64,000 nucleotides of DNA from Sphingobium sp. CECT 9361. GTDB lineage: Bacteria; Pseudomonadota; Alphaproteobacteria; Sphingomonadales; Sphingomonadaceae. This document shows, piece by piece, positions 18,504 to 26,849 of the stretch. The stretch lies in assembly GCF_918741285.1 (NCBI RefSeq), contig NZ_CAKKNC010000006.1, positions 124,001 to 188,000 of the forward strand, read 5' to 3'. The position numbers and the translations under genes were made by a program. Each line of letters starts with the position of its first letter. Position 1 is the stretch's first letter. A model generated the notes under the pieces. It saw only the letters and a program-made list of their open reading frames with translations. It made no database searches and was not told the DNA's origin.

Positions 18504-19064
18504 TTAAATTTCGCGGCCAGTGATCCGCGCGATTTCTTTCGCGACCATCGTCTCGACAAGTCCGGGAAGATTCGTATCGAGCCACTGCTTCATCATGGGG
18601 CGCAGCAGTTCCCGAACAAGCGCTTCCAGCGTGTTGTCTCCACCGGCCTGCGGCTTCACCAGCATTGCAGACAGGGTAGACAGCGAATGACGCGCCGCTA
18701 TTTCGCTTTCGACCGAGAGCATAGCCGCGGGATCGGACGGTTCAGTCGCAGGTGGCGCTTTCACTTCAGGCTTAGCCATCTCTTGTGGCTCCGGAATGTT
18801 CGAGGCACCCTCATGCGCGTCCTCGACAGGGGCAATGCTTTCAGGCGAATCGAACGCGTCGGTCAGTTCCAGAACCTCGTCAACTTGTGCGTTGTGAAGC
18901 ACGGTTGTCGGCTCTGCATCTTCTTCAACTGCGGGCGAATTGCGACCACGACGCAATGTGCGCGGCGCAGATGCACGGGCGGCTTCATCGCCTTCTTCGG
19001 CAATGATGCGCTTGATGGAAGACAGTATCTCTTCCATCGAGGGTTCTTTGGTCATGTCCCCCAT
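18504..19064 (-). CDS. PopZ-like DUF2497 protein
   Basis: 186 residues with the three-part layout of the Caulobacter pole-organising protein PopZ. A short conserved N-terminal helix (MEEILSSIKRIIAEEG) is followed by a long acidic, proline-rich disordered middle. The C-terminal helical assembly region is LEALVRELLRPMMKQWLDTN followed by LPGLVETMVAKEIARI. PopZ forms condensates at cell poles and tethers the chromosome origin through ParB. The start at 19064 has GAGGGG 8 bases upstream. Its position between tolC and valS is typical of this bacterial group. The polar role here is inferred from family. Confidence 0.88.
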   Translation of the reverse strand: MGDMTKEPSMEEILSSIKRIIAEEGDEAARASAPRTLRRGRNSPAVEEDAEPTTVLHNAQVDEVLELTDAFDSPESIAPVEDAHEGASNIPEPQEMAKPEVKAPPATEPSDPAAMLSVESEIAARHSLSTLSAMLVKPQAGGDNTLEALVRELLRPMMKQWLDTNLPGLVETMVAKEIARITGREI

Positions 19065-19121
19065 TGTCGTCGCCCCTCAATTACCCTGTTCGTACCTGGC
19101 AGCAGCGCGAGGCGTTAACCA

Positions 19122-20588
19122 TCATTTTGCTGCGTCAGGCGCTACCATGGCGTTTTGTGCAGGCGTGTCAACGGTGCGTGTCGCCACGGGCTGCGGACGG
19201 GGATCGCCGCCCCAGTCGAGCAGCTTGTTCTTCACGCGATCATAATTTTGCACAGGATCATACAAAACGCCTGCCTCAAGACCCAAATCGTCCGCTTCGG
19301 CATGGCCCATAGCCGCCAGCAAAGTGAAGCCGGCAACGTAGGCATTGCGCCGTGCGGACACCAACTGGACACGAGCATTCAAAGCTTCCTGTTCCGCATT
19401 CAGAATGTCGAGAATGGTACGACTGCCGACCGAATTTTCCGCCCTTACGCCTTCCAGCGATAACGAGGTCGCATCGACCGCAGATTGGCTGGACACGATC
19501 GTCTGTAGCGACGCCTGCCAGCTTGCGTAAGCAGCACGCGCCTGAGCAATTACACTGCGCTCCGTTTCGATCTCGCGCTCGATAGATTGCGATTCGAATG
19601 CCTGGCTTTGGCGAACCTGTGCCGCTGGACGACCGCCCTGATATAGCGGCAGGTTTAATTGCACGCCTGCAGACGCCGTTTCGTTGATCTGCGATGACGC
19701 CCGGTCGCCAAGCGTATCGAGATAATTGGTATAGCCGCCCTGAGTAAATACCGAGACGGTCGGCTTCGCGGCGGCGCGAGCGACTTTCACGTCATACACC
19801 GCTGCTTCTCGTGTTTTCTTTGCAGCCAGAATGTCGGGATTGTCGGCAACGGCCACCTGCACTGCCAGATCGGGGCTTTGCGGCAAGTTGGGCAAAGGCG
19901 GTGGCGTTTCCAGATTGTCCGGAACGTCGCCAACCAGCGCGATATAATTTTCCCGCGAACGAATGAGATTGGCTTCCGCCGTCTGTAAATCGCTGCGCGC
20001 CAGGGCAAGGCGAGATTGCGATTGAGCAATGTCAGTGCGCGTCAAATCGCCGACTTCAAAGCGATCGTTCGTCGCCTGCAAATTGACATCCAGAACGCCA
20101 ACATTGGCGCGATTGAGCGAAACAATGGCCTGGTCGCGAATGACATCCATGTAAGCCGCTACGACTTGCGAGAAAACCGACGCTTCCGTCGCACGAAGGT
20201 TAGCCCGACCGGCCTCCACACGCGTTTTGGCGCCACGCACACCGTTCTTGACTGCCCCGCCCGAATAGATCGGTACACTTAACTGCGCTTGGGCGTTTGC
20301 CGTACGCTGGGGCGAGGTGAAGCTGATCGTAGGCTTCAGGATGCTCTCGGTATACGATCCGCTAGCCTGCAGATTAGGGCGACCCGCTGCCTTCTGGATC
20401 GGCACATTTTCATCCGTGGCGCGCTGACCTGCCCGCGCGCCCGTCAGCGTCGGGTTGCTTTGATACGCCTTAAGCAGCGCCGTCTGCAGCGTTTCCGCAG
20501 CCGCTGGATAGACCGAAGCCGCCGAAGCCAAAACGGCCGTCGTTCCAAGCAACGCAAAGCGCCGGACGGCGATGGACAGACTTTTCAA
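19122..20588 (-). CDS. tolC: TolC family outer-membrane efflux channel
   Basis: 488 residues if translation starts at TTG 20588, which is preferred. AAGAGGG lies 8 bases before it, the protein then begins with a clean signal peptide (MKSLSIAVRRFALLGTTAVL ... AAA), and the 29-bp overlap with pcm that a start at 20630 would create is avoided. The mature part has the duplicated TolC repeat: LLKAYQSNPTLTGARAGQRA ... VVAAYMDVIRDQAI and AQARAAYASWQASLQTIVSS. TolC trimers form the outer-membrane duct of type I secretion and drug efflux. Downstream of pcm, upstream of the PopZ-like gene. Confidence 0.94.
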   Translation of the reverse strand: MKSLSIAVRRFALLGTTAVLASAASVYPAAAETLQTALLKAYQSNPTLTGARAGQRATDENVPIQKAAGRPNLQASGSYTESILKPTISFTSPQRTANAQAQLSVPIYSGGAVKNGVRGAKTRVEAGRANLRATEASVFSQVVAAYMDVIRDQAIVSLNRANVGVLDVNLQATNDRFEVGDLTRTDIAQSQSRLALARSDLQTAEANLIRSRENYIALVGDVPDNLETPPPLPNLPQSPDLAVQVAVADNPDILAAKKTREAAVYDVKVARAAAKPTVSVFTQGGYTNYLDTLGDRASSQINETASAGVQLNLPLYQGGRPAAQVRQSQAFESQSIEREIETERSVIAQARAAYASWQASLQTIVSSQSAVDATSLSLEGVRAENSVGSRTILDILNAEQEALNARVQLVSARRNAYVAGFTLLAAMGHAEADDLGLEAGVLYDPVQNYDRVKNKLLDWGGDPRPQPVATRTVDTPAQNAMVAPDAAK

Positions 20589-20601
20589 ATGCAGTGCCCT
20601 C

Positions 20602-21240
20602 TTAAAAAACGAATGTTTTCGGTCGGGCAAAGCCCGGCAACGATACCATTTCTATGTCCGCAATATTCGTAAGGCCAAAGGCATTGCCGCTCTTGCGCCC
20701 TGTCGCAAGCCGCGTAACGCCGCGGTCGGCAAGCCCTGCGGTCATACGCCCCCCATCCGCCAGTTGTTCAACGAGTGCGTCGGGAATGTCCTCAACTGCG
20801 CCATCTACGATGATCACATCGTAAGGCGCGCCCGCAGGCGATCCCGCCACCAGCGATCCGGGGGCCAAGGTTACGCCAGAAAGGCTTTGATCGTCCGGCA
20901 ACAGATCCGCGCCATCCACTGCCGTCACATTAGCGCCCATCGATGCAAGCACCGCCGCCGTATAGCCGGTCGCCGCCCCGATCAGCAGCACCTTGTCGCC
21001 TGCCTTGATTGCCGCTTCGGTCAGCAATCGCCCCGTGGCCAGCGGAGGGTTCAAGCTCCGCCCGTTTGCCAAAGGAATAGGGCGGTCGTTATAAGCCATT
21101 GCCTGCCGATCCGCCGGGACGAAAGTCTCACGCGGGACAAGCGCCATAGCCGCGATTACGCGCGCATCGTTGACGTCGCTGGTGCGAAGTTGGCTTTCCA
21201 CCATCGCGGCGCGCATAGAGGCGAAATTCGGTTTAGTCAC
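20602..21240 (-). CDS. pcm: Protein-L-isoaspartate O-methyltransferase family
   Basis: About 212 residues from GTG 21240 (MTKPNFASMRAAMVESQLRT), preceded by TGGAGA. The frame open to 21279 extends before this without family likeness. The SAM-binding motif is KVLLIGAATGYTAAVLASMG, where the usual D/E-x-G-x-G-x-G is modified. The substrate loop PRETFVPADRQAMAYNDRPI is typical. The enzyme methylates isoaspartyl residues in aged proteins to start their repair. In this bacterial group the gene commonly precedes tolC, as here, with 13 bp to the preferred tolC start. Confidence 0.9.
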   Translation of the reverse strand: MTKPNFASMRAAMVESQLRTSDVNDARVIAAMALVPRETFVPADRQAMAYNDRPIPLANGRSLNPPLATGRLLTEAAIKAGDKVLLIGAATGYTAAVLASMGANVTAVDGADLLPDDQSLSGVTLAPGSLVAGSPAGAPYDVIIVDGAVEDIPDALVEQLADGGRMTAGLADRGVTRLATGRKSGNAFGLTNIADIEMVSLPGFARPKTFVF

Positions 21241-21466
21241 CACAGGTCTCCAATTGGCACAACTGTATTGGTAACGCAATACAGTAAATGACTTAGCAAA
21301 CCTCTAATTCACATGCCGCTTGAGGCCAAGCACCATTACGCGATTGCAACAGAGATTTTTCCGCCCAGTTTGGCGCTTTAGCCGCCGCCAGCGGCAGCGA
21401 CTGATGCGTTATACTTGACTTTGCTTCATAGGCTGCGCATTGGCGTCCTCCCCACGACAACGGTTT

Positions 21467-21540
21467 GGCCCGATGGCGGAGTGGTTACGCAGAGGACTGC
21501 AAATCCTTGCACGCCGGTTCGATTCCGGCTCGGGCCTCCA
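21467..21540 (+). tRNA. tRNA-Cys (GCA)
   Basis: A full cloverleaf can be drawn by hand. The acceptor stem GGCCCGA pairs with TCGGGCC. The anticodon stem GAGGA / TCCTT encloses the loop CTGCAAA with anticodon GCA at 21499-21501. The T arm contains GGTTCGATTCC, and T + CCA are encoded at the 3' end (21537-21540). The gene is 74 bases. It is followed 147 bp downstream by a broken P4-type integrase, so its 3' end is the probable attachment site (attL) of an integrated island. Confidence 0.97.
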
Positions 21541-21686
21541 AAATTCTGTCTGGCAACGTCCGCCAACAGTTGAAAAAATCCCTGATTTCCGTTAGTTTTG
21601 TGGTATTCGCTGATTGTCGGCGGATGCCTCTGTTTGCCTGCGATTGCGCATGGTGGGGGCTTAACCAAGGGTCCTGGCGGGCCCCA

Positions 21687-22220
21687 ATGGTGCTGATCGT
21701 TACCGCTATTTGAAATGCCAAGCCGTACAAGGTCGCTGACTCCCCGGGCTTGTATCTGCTCGTCAATCCAAGAGGCAGCAAGCTTTGGCGAATCAAATAC
21801 CGCATCGACGGCGTGGAGCGGAAACTGTCGCTAGGGACGTATCCCGATATTAGCTTGGCCGAGGCGCGCGCTGCCCGGGATGCGGCTCGTAGGCAATTGA
21901 CTCATGCAGTCGATCCCAATGCAGCCAAACGACAAGCCGGCATCGAGCCGAGTATTCAGGCCAGCAACAGCCTCGCGAGCGTGGCCGAGGAATTACTAGA
22001 GAAGAAAGCGCGTGTGGGGTTGGCTGAACCAACGCTGGAGAAGATGCGCTGGTTTGTGAAACTGATTGGGGCAGAGTTCGGAAAGCGACCTGTCACCGAT
22101 ATCACGCCTCAGGAACTTTTCGTGAACCGCAATAGCATCAACGGCGTGTCCGGCGATGGAGGCGCGAATACATTAACAATCAACACGGACCACTTAGTGG
22201 GGGGCCGGTCATCTTTCTGA
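21687..22220 (+). pseudogene. P4-type tyrosine integrase remnant, nonsense mutation and 3' truncation
   Basis: Reading from ATG 21687 gives MVLIVTAI, then TGA at 21711-21713, then NAKPYKVADSPGLYLLV and GSKLWRIKYRIDGVERKLSL. Intact relatives read ...TAIRNAKP, so a CGA-to-TGA change best explains the stop. The DUF4102 N-terminal DNA-binding domain and the start of the SAM-like core domain (LEKMRWFVKLIGAEFGKRPV) are recognisable. From about 22125 the protein loses likeness, and the catalytic domain with the R-H-R-Y residues is absent. The element cannot excise using this gene. It lies immediately downstream of tRNA-Cys in the same direction, the classic position. Confidence 0.85.
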
Positions 22221-22333
22221 ACGGTTGCTATGCAAAGGACGCGGGTGATCGTTCAGCGCATTCGTGAAAGAACCCCATACACTCAAACCTATTCCGGTTG
22301 TTGAATTCAAATGGCACCGATATAGCGAACCGA

Positions 22334-23044
22334 ATGTCAGAAACCGGAAATATCAAGAGATATACGCAAGCTCGCGGCAGGGCGCGAAGGGAAGCGTTGT
22401 TGTTGGCCGCCCGCGCATTGCTTCACGAGCGGACAATGGACGAGATTACCTTGCCCATGATCTCCGAACGTGCGGAGATACCGGCAAGCTCCACTTATCA
22501 TTTTTTCTCCGACATCCGCGTTCTCTACAAGGATCTCGCCCGGATGATCACCGATGAAATGAGCCTGATCGCGCCCGAAATCATAGCCTATCAGCGCTGG
22601 CAGGATTGCGTTGGCACCTTCATTCAGACCTCGGCCGCCTATTTCAATTCCGATACCGCAGCCCGGCAACTGCTGCTTGGCCCCCAGACCGCACATGACA
22701 TCAAGCGCGCAGCCTGTCACGATGATCTGAGATTTGGTGCGGTGCTAAGCAACCTCCTTGAATCCATCTATCATGTTCCTCAGATGAGAGATCCTATCCT
22801 CGCCTGCTTCTACGCGATCCAAATCGCCGACACTTTCTTTAGCCTGTCTGTGCTTGAAGATGGCATCATCACTGATCAGATGCTCGATCAGGCAATTCTC
22901 GGTTCAACATCTTATCTCGCCAACTATCTGCCGCCCATCCTTGAGATGCGCAACAGCATGCCCGTCAAGCATCCTGGACGCAGGACGAGCGGCGCAGGCG
23001 ATGCTGGCATATTCAAGACGCGGAAGACCGTCTCGGTCGCTTGA
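22334..23044 (+). CDS. TetR family transcriptional regulator
   Basis: 236 residues from ATG 22334. The open frame starts at TTG 22298, but the ATG is the better start. The N-terminal helix-turn-helix reads ARREALLLAARALLHERTMD ... PMISERAEIPASSTYHFF. The ligand-binding C-terminal half is similar throughout to the regulator at 43856-44488 (shared TQARGR, RRE-LL-AAR, SS-YHF, AAFF/AAYF, AADLMF/IADTFF), so the two are paralogues. It is convergent with the flavoprotein gene at 23169 and probably controls that module or the amine genes. Ligand unknown. Confidence 0.88.
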   Translation: MSETGNIKRYTQARGRARREALLLAARALLHERTMDEITLPMISERAEIPASSTYHFFSDIRVLYKDLARMITDEMSLIAPEIIAYQRWQDCVGTFIQTSAAYFNSDTAARQLLLGPQTAHDIKRAACHDDLRFGAVLSNLLESIYHVPQMRDPILACFYAIQIADTFFSLSVLEDGIITDQMLDQAILGSTSYLANYLPPILEMRNSMPVKHPGRRTSGAGDAGIFKTRKTVSVA

Positions 23045-23168
23045 ATTAGATGGATCACATTGGCGCGCAGGTTTCGGCAAGCCAGATCAAACCATGACCG
23101 TCACGGGCGGCGTCGCCCTGCAACGATCATGGTGCCTTCATTCTGATCAGTGCGCTGATGACGCTGCT

Positions 23169-25115
23169 TTACAGATTCATGTCATGAATCTGCTTGGCTG
23201 CCCGCTCACCCTCACTAACGGCCGTTTCCCACATCTGCGCGCCGGCCAGTTCCGAATGCGAGAACGCGATGCGGTGAAATGGCGTCTGTAGCACGTCCTT
23301 CGGCGCTTTCTTGCCATCCTTGCCAAAGAAGAATCCAGGCGGCCCGACAAAATAAGCATGGCCCTGACGGTTGGTGATAATCCCGGCAATGTCGCGCTGG
23401 TCATCAAAGCCATAGGGGGCGAACATCTTGGTGAACTGCTCGCGGACCTGCGCCTCGATATCGGCATAGGACATCGAGAAGAGCTGCATCCGGGCTGCGG
23501 TGCACTGATCGGGAAAGGGCGTGCCCGGCAGCAAAAATGGGATGTATTGTGTCAAAACCACAGGCTTGTTCGGGTCAAGCGGCTGTGTCTCGTGTCCATC
23601 GACCACAAGATTACGCCGCAAGCTGGTCCACCAGCCCAGCCCCTCAAACCAACGGATGCCCGACGCGCCCAGTTTGTCCAGAAATCGCCAGTTCCTCAGC
23701 GCAACATTGATAACCAACATCGGTGCATGGTGAAAAGCGCTCATAGCCTCCCGATAATCCGTACTGATATCATGGCAGATACGCCGGTTTGCGTGCTGCT
23801 GACCCGCGCAAATGGCAGCCTTGGCGCGAACGCTCATGAGCTTGCCGTTCTGGTCATAGGTTATGCGAACAGCCTTCGCCCTGGAGGGTTTGCCCTCGTG
23901 CACTACCGAAAAGACGGTGTTGGACAAGCGCACCCGCAAATTTTGCCCTATGCGATCCAGCTGGTCCCACTGCACAGGACCGGTCATGACGTCATATACA
24001 GTGTCAGCGCCACCGATCGCTTCGGGCTTTGCTTGCTTGAGGAGCTTCCGTGCGATCATCGTATTGCCGCCGGGGAAGGTGGCCAGATACAGGACGTCAG
24101 TGGGGTCCTGACCATCGAACTGGTAGCGATAATAAGCATTCACGCCAGGCTGGAGGTAATTATAGGCGGAATAGGCTGAGATAATCTCACCGCCTTGCCC
24201 GCAGCCCATGCTCGCCATCACGGGGCTGAGTATTTCGAGCACACCATCTATGCAGTCATCCGGAACGCCGGCCACATTGAGCAGGAATTCCTTGTAGGTC
24301 ATCGAATCCAGCCATTCCGCCCAGTCGTCCCGCTTTGGCGGCGTGCGAAAAAGCTCAAGATCGACCAACGCTTTTTTTAACTTCTCAGAAATGGGCGCAT
24401 CCTTGAAGCCATTGCGCCAGGGATTGGAAACCATCCCCTTACCCTCATAGTAGAACGCAGTGTCTCCCCGCTCCCAGGAAATGTGCATAGGGCCCCACGC
24501 ATCCTGGGGGATTTCCATGGGCTTGCTGAGATTCTTGCCAGTCTGAAAGGTAAATTCTTCTGGAAAGCCAAGCTCCTTTAAGATCGGCGCCGCAAAACCA
24601 AGAGCAGATGCCTTGGCGAACGGCACAACGATGCCGGTCGACCCTTGGGGGGCGGTAAGTCGGTATCCATCGACATCGAATTCATTTTGCTTTGCTTCAC
24701 CGCCGAAGATCGCATGCTGATCGAGGATCAGGATTTTCGCCGTGGGATTTGTCTGTCGGAATCGATAGGCTGAAGTCAGACCCGATATGCCAGCGCCGAT
24801 GATGACCAAGTCATACAGTTCGTCAACAACGGGCGCGGTGGCGATCCGTTTGTCGAGTTCACCATTCCGGATCTGCCCATGCGCAGCGTTGACGACGGCT
24901 GCAGTATTGCCATTTTTGCCCGCATAGTCGCCTACGCCGCCGGGGCCCGTCCAATCCGTACCAAGGCCGGTCATAGGGTGATCGATGGTCTGGGCATTGG
25001 CCGATGCAGTAAGGCTATTAGGGGCGGCGGCCGTCAAAAGCGCGGCACCTGAGCCAACGAGCGTGCCTCCAATGAAGTCTCGACGCGTCACCGTTTTATT
25101 ACGCTTCTCTTCCAT
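23169..25115 (-). CDS. Tat-exported FAD-dependent dehydrogenase, spermidine dehydrogenase-like
   Basis: 648 residues from ATG 25115. A longer frame begins at 25145 but lacks a ribosome site. The N-terminus holds a twin-arginine signal (TRRDFIGGTLVGSGAALLTA). A Rossmann FAD motif follows near residue 100 (LVIIGAGISGLTSAYRFRQ), then FGGEAKQNEF. The C-terminal half has typical NAD(P)-binding-like amine oxidase features. The closest named family is periplasmic spermidine dehydrogenase, which oxidises polyamines and passes electrons to a cytochrome or quinone. The cytochrome c gene at 25929, on the opposite side of a shared promoter region, fits that. The actual substrate is unproven. Confidence 0.75.
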   Translation of the reverse strand: MEEKRNKTVTRRDFIGGTLVGSGAALLTAAAPNSLTASANAQTIDHPMTGLGTDWTGPGGVGDYAGKNGNTAAVVNAAHGQIRNGELDKRIATAPVVDELYDLVIIGAGISGLTSAYRFRQTNPTAKILILDQHAIFGGEAKQNEFDVDGYRLTAPQGSTGIVVPFAKASALGFAAPILKELGFPEEFTFQTGKNLSKPMEIPQDAWGPMHISWERGDTAFYYEGKGMVSNPWRNGFKDAPISEKLKKALVDLELFRTPPKRDDWAEWLDSMTYKEFLLNVAGVPDDCIDGVLEILSPVMASMGCGQGGEIISAYSAYNYLQPGVNAYYRYQFDGQDPTDVLYLATFPGGNTMIARKLLKQAKPEAIGGADTVYDVMTGPVQWDQLDRIGQNLRVRLSNTVFSVVHEGKPSRAKAVRITYDQNGKLMSVRAKAAICAGQQHANRRICHDISTDYREAMSAFHHAPMLVINVALRNWRFLDKLGASGIRWFEGLGWWTSLRRNLVVDGHETQPLDPNKPVVLTQYIPFLLPGTPFPDQCTAARMQLFSMSYADIEAQVREQFTKMFAPYGFDDQRDIAGIITNRQGHAYFVGPPGFFFGKDGKKAPKDVLQTPFHRIAFSHSELAGAQMWETAVSEGERAAKQIHDMNL

Positions 25116-25301
25116 CGGACCCAAAAACTCCCAAAAGACGTTCATATATCGTATTCAATCGACTTATAGGCAGTCTCCACTGCAATTGGAATATCTCGCT
25201 GAGAATTCTTAATAGACTACAACATACTCGTATTGCTACATTTTCTGTGAAATTGCGTTTCCCGCTTAAGGGTTAGGCTTTCCAGAAAAACACGAACTGG
25301 C

Positions 25302-25345
25302 TTGACAATATAAGCCGATTCAAACAGATACTCGAACGTATTCGA
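25302..25345 (+). promoter_or_regulatory. Candidate promoter with TCGAA-N4-TTCGA operator
   Basis: A consensus -35 box TTGACA lies at 25302-25307, with a weak -10 (AGATAC) 18 bp later at 25326-25331. Immediately downstream is a perfect dyad TCGAACGTATTCGA at 25332-25345, covering the expected transcription start of the gene at 25391. This arrangement suits repression, perhaps by the TetR protein encoded at 22334. Confidence 0.5.
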
Positions 25346-25390
25346 TATGGACAATTCGCTTTCGCTGATCGGTTCTAAACAGGAATTTTG

Positions 25391-25885
25391 ATGAAAACTC
25401 TAATGGCCTCTTTGGCATTAATCCTCGCCGCGACCGCAACTCCAGCAATTGCGGGTGAAGCGCCGGTCGGTAATTTGCCGGAGCCGAGCGAGAAGATTGC
25501 GGCCGATTTCCGTCAGCAGGTGGACGCTCTGTATCGCATGAAGGAAAAAGCGTTCGCGGCACAGGATGCCGACAAAATCGTCGAACAATTCTATTCAGCA
25601 GACGCCATTACCTTCGGCCCGGAGGGCAAGCCGGTGATCGGACGGGAAGGATTCCGCGCTGACTACAAGAATGTAGTGAAAGTCGCTGATGTGAAAGTCG
25701 AGCCGATTTCCAATCACATCGGAACGGACGCCGCTTGGGAGTGGGTCAATTTTCGCGCATTCCCGCGCGATAAGGCACAAAAGCCATTCACTTTCATCAT
25801 GCTGTTCGTTTTTGCCAAGAAGGATGGCAAGTGGATTTCCGGAGGCGATGCATACACGTTGGGCGAGTTTCCGATAGTTCAGTAA
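25391..25885 (+). CDS. Secreted SnoaL/DUF4440-like (NTF2-fold) protein
   Basis: 164 residues from ATG 25391. A signal peptide (MKTLMASLALILAATATPAIA) is followed by an NTF2-fold domain with the segment KAFAAQDADKIVEQFYSADA near residues 56-75, the usual first helix and hook of DUF4440/SnoaL proteins. The fold serves in enzymes and in ligand-binding proteins, so no reaction can be given. It sits between the exported flavoprotein and the cytochrome c gene, 43 bp before the latter, and the export signals agree. It may assist the same periplasmic oxidation. Confidence 0.75.
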   Translation: MKTLMASLALILAATATPAIAGEAPVGNLPEPSEKIAADFRQQVDALYRMKEKAFAAQDADKIVEQFYSADAITFGPEGKPVIGREGFRADYKNVVKVADVKVEPISNHIGTDAAWEWVNFRAFPRDKAQKPFTFIMLFVFAKKDGKWISGGDAYTLGEFPIVQ

Positions 25886-25928
25886 ATTCGGCTCACCTTT
25901 TCGAATAGCAAGGCAAAGGGTTGACCGA

Positions 25929-26303
25929 GTGCCAAATCACATAACAACGCTGGCATTTTCCTGCCTGATTGCCTTCACGGCAGCTTCGTCGGCCTCAGCG
26001 CAAGATGCAAAATCCGGTGCAGCCATCTACGGCCGATGTGCAATCTGCCACTCAAATAGTGGCAAAATCTCGGTCGGCCCGCCGTTAAATGGCGTCATCG
26101 GCCGTAAGGCTGCGAGCGTTCCGAAGTTTGCCTATTCCCGCGCGATGATGGCGCAAACTATTACATGGGACAAAGTCAGTCTGGACAAGTTCCTGCGCGC
26201 TCCGCAGGCAATGGTGCGGGGCACAAAAATGGCTTTCGTCGGTTTGAACAAGGCCAAAGACCGGCAAGACGTTATAGCCTATTTGGCCACGCTAAAGAAA
26301 TAA
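25929..26303 (+). CDS. Class I cytochrome c, periplasmic
   Basis: 124 residues, starting with GTG 25929. A signal peptide ends at ...SASA. Haem is bound by CAICH (Cys37, Cys40, His41). The sixth ligand is probably Met101 in GTKMAFVG. This is a mitochondrial-type c-type cytochrome. Located behind the NTF2-fold gene and facing the exported flavin dehydrogenase, it is a natural electron acceptor for that enzyme. No haem lyase or oxidase is encoded nearby. Confidence 0.92.
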   Translation: MPNHITTLAFSCLIAFTAASSASAQDAKSGAAIYGRCAICHSNSGKISVGPPLNGVIGRKAASVPKFAYSRAMMAQTITWDKVSLDKFLRAPQAMVRGTKMAFVGLNKAKDRQDVIAYLATLKK

Positions 26304-26439
26304 AACCGGCGATACTTTTATTTCCAGCAGCTTAGGGGAGGCTGCTAAGCCCTTGCCTCACTCCGCTTCGATCATTTGATGTCTGGCGGGCCGCAGAGGC
26401 TAAAATTAGCTTCCGTGCCGACGCTGCATTGATTTCATA

Positions 26440-26610
26440 GTGATCATATTATGCAGCCGTATAGAAAACTTGGACGAGGCGATTAGCAAGTTGCCAATCG
26501 TCTATTGCGATGGCGGGCGCATCATGAAAGATTCCGACCTAGGCACCCTGATGAACATGCGGACATCTCTTGTCGAGAGCCGCTCGGAGATTGTTACCCC
26601 CCCCCGCTGA
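26440..26610 (+). CDS. Possible small protein or gene remnant (56 aa)
   Basis: A frame from GTG 26440 gives a protein-like sequence: RIENLDEAISKLPIVYCDGG, then RIMKDSDLGTLMNMRTSLVE. It ends just after a run of nine C residues (26597-26605). There is no clear ribosome site and no family I recognise. The homopolymer could mark a frameshift at the end of a once longer gene. Confidence 0.3.
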   Translation: MIILCSRIENLDEAISKLPIVYCDGGRIMKDSDLGTLMNMRTSLVESRSEIVTPPR

Positions 26611-26618
26611 CTCACAAA

Positions 26619-26831
26619 TTAGATGGCAGCCGTCGACCGACAATCCGCTCGCGTTTTCGGACGCCACGCTAACAGCGTGAAATCCCGGGAGCGTTCGATC
26701 AGAGCAAACCATCCGCTGACAAGCCCTACTGGACCGCGATATACGCCGTCGATCCGGGCAGGGTCTGCGCTAACCCGATGGCTCCCCGCAGCCCCTGTTG
26801 TTTCCCACCCTATGAAATTTTTATATGGCAC
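26619..26831 (-). pseudogene. Probable remnant of a conjugative relaxase C-terminus (DUF3363-like)
   Basis: The minus-strand frame reads ARIDGVYRGPVGLVSGWFAL, then IERSRDFTLLAWRP. This resembles the end of VirD2/TraI-type relaxases with a DUF3363 tail, whose consensus is roughly VYR...LASGRFA(M/L)I......LVPWRP. Everything upstream is lost at 26832, where iac-operon DNA begins. It is too short to act and is best read as debris of a conjugative element, in line with the dead integrase 4.5 kb away. Recognition is from memory of the motif. Confidence 0.5.
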
Positions 26832-26849
26832 AAATAGTGACTTCTCTAT

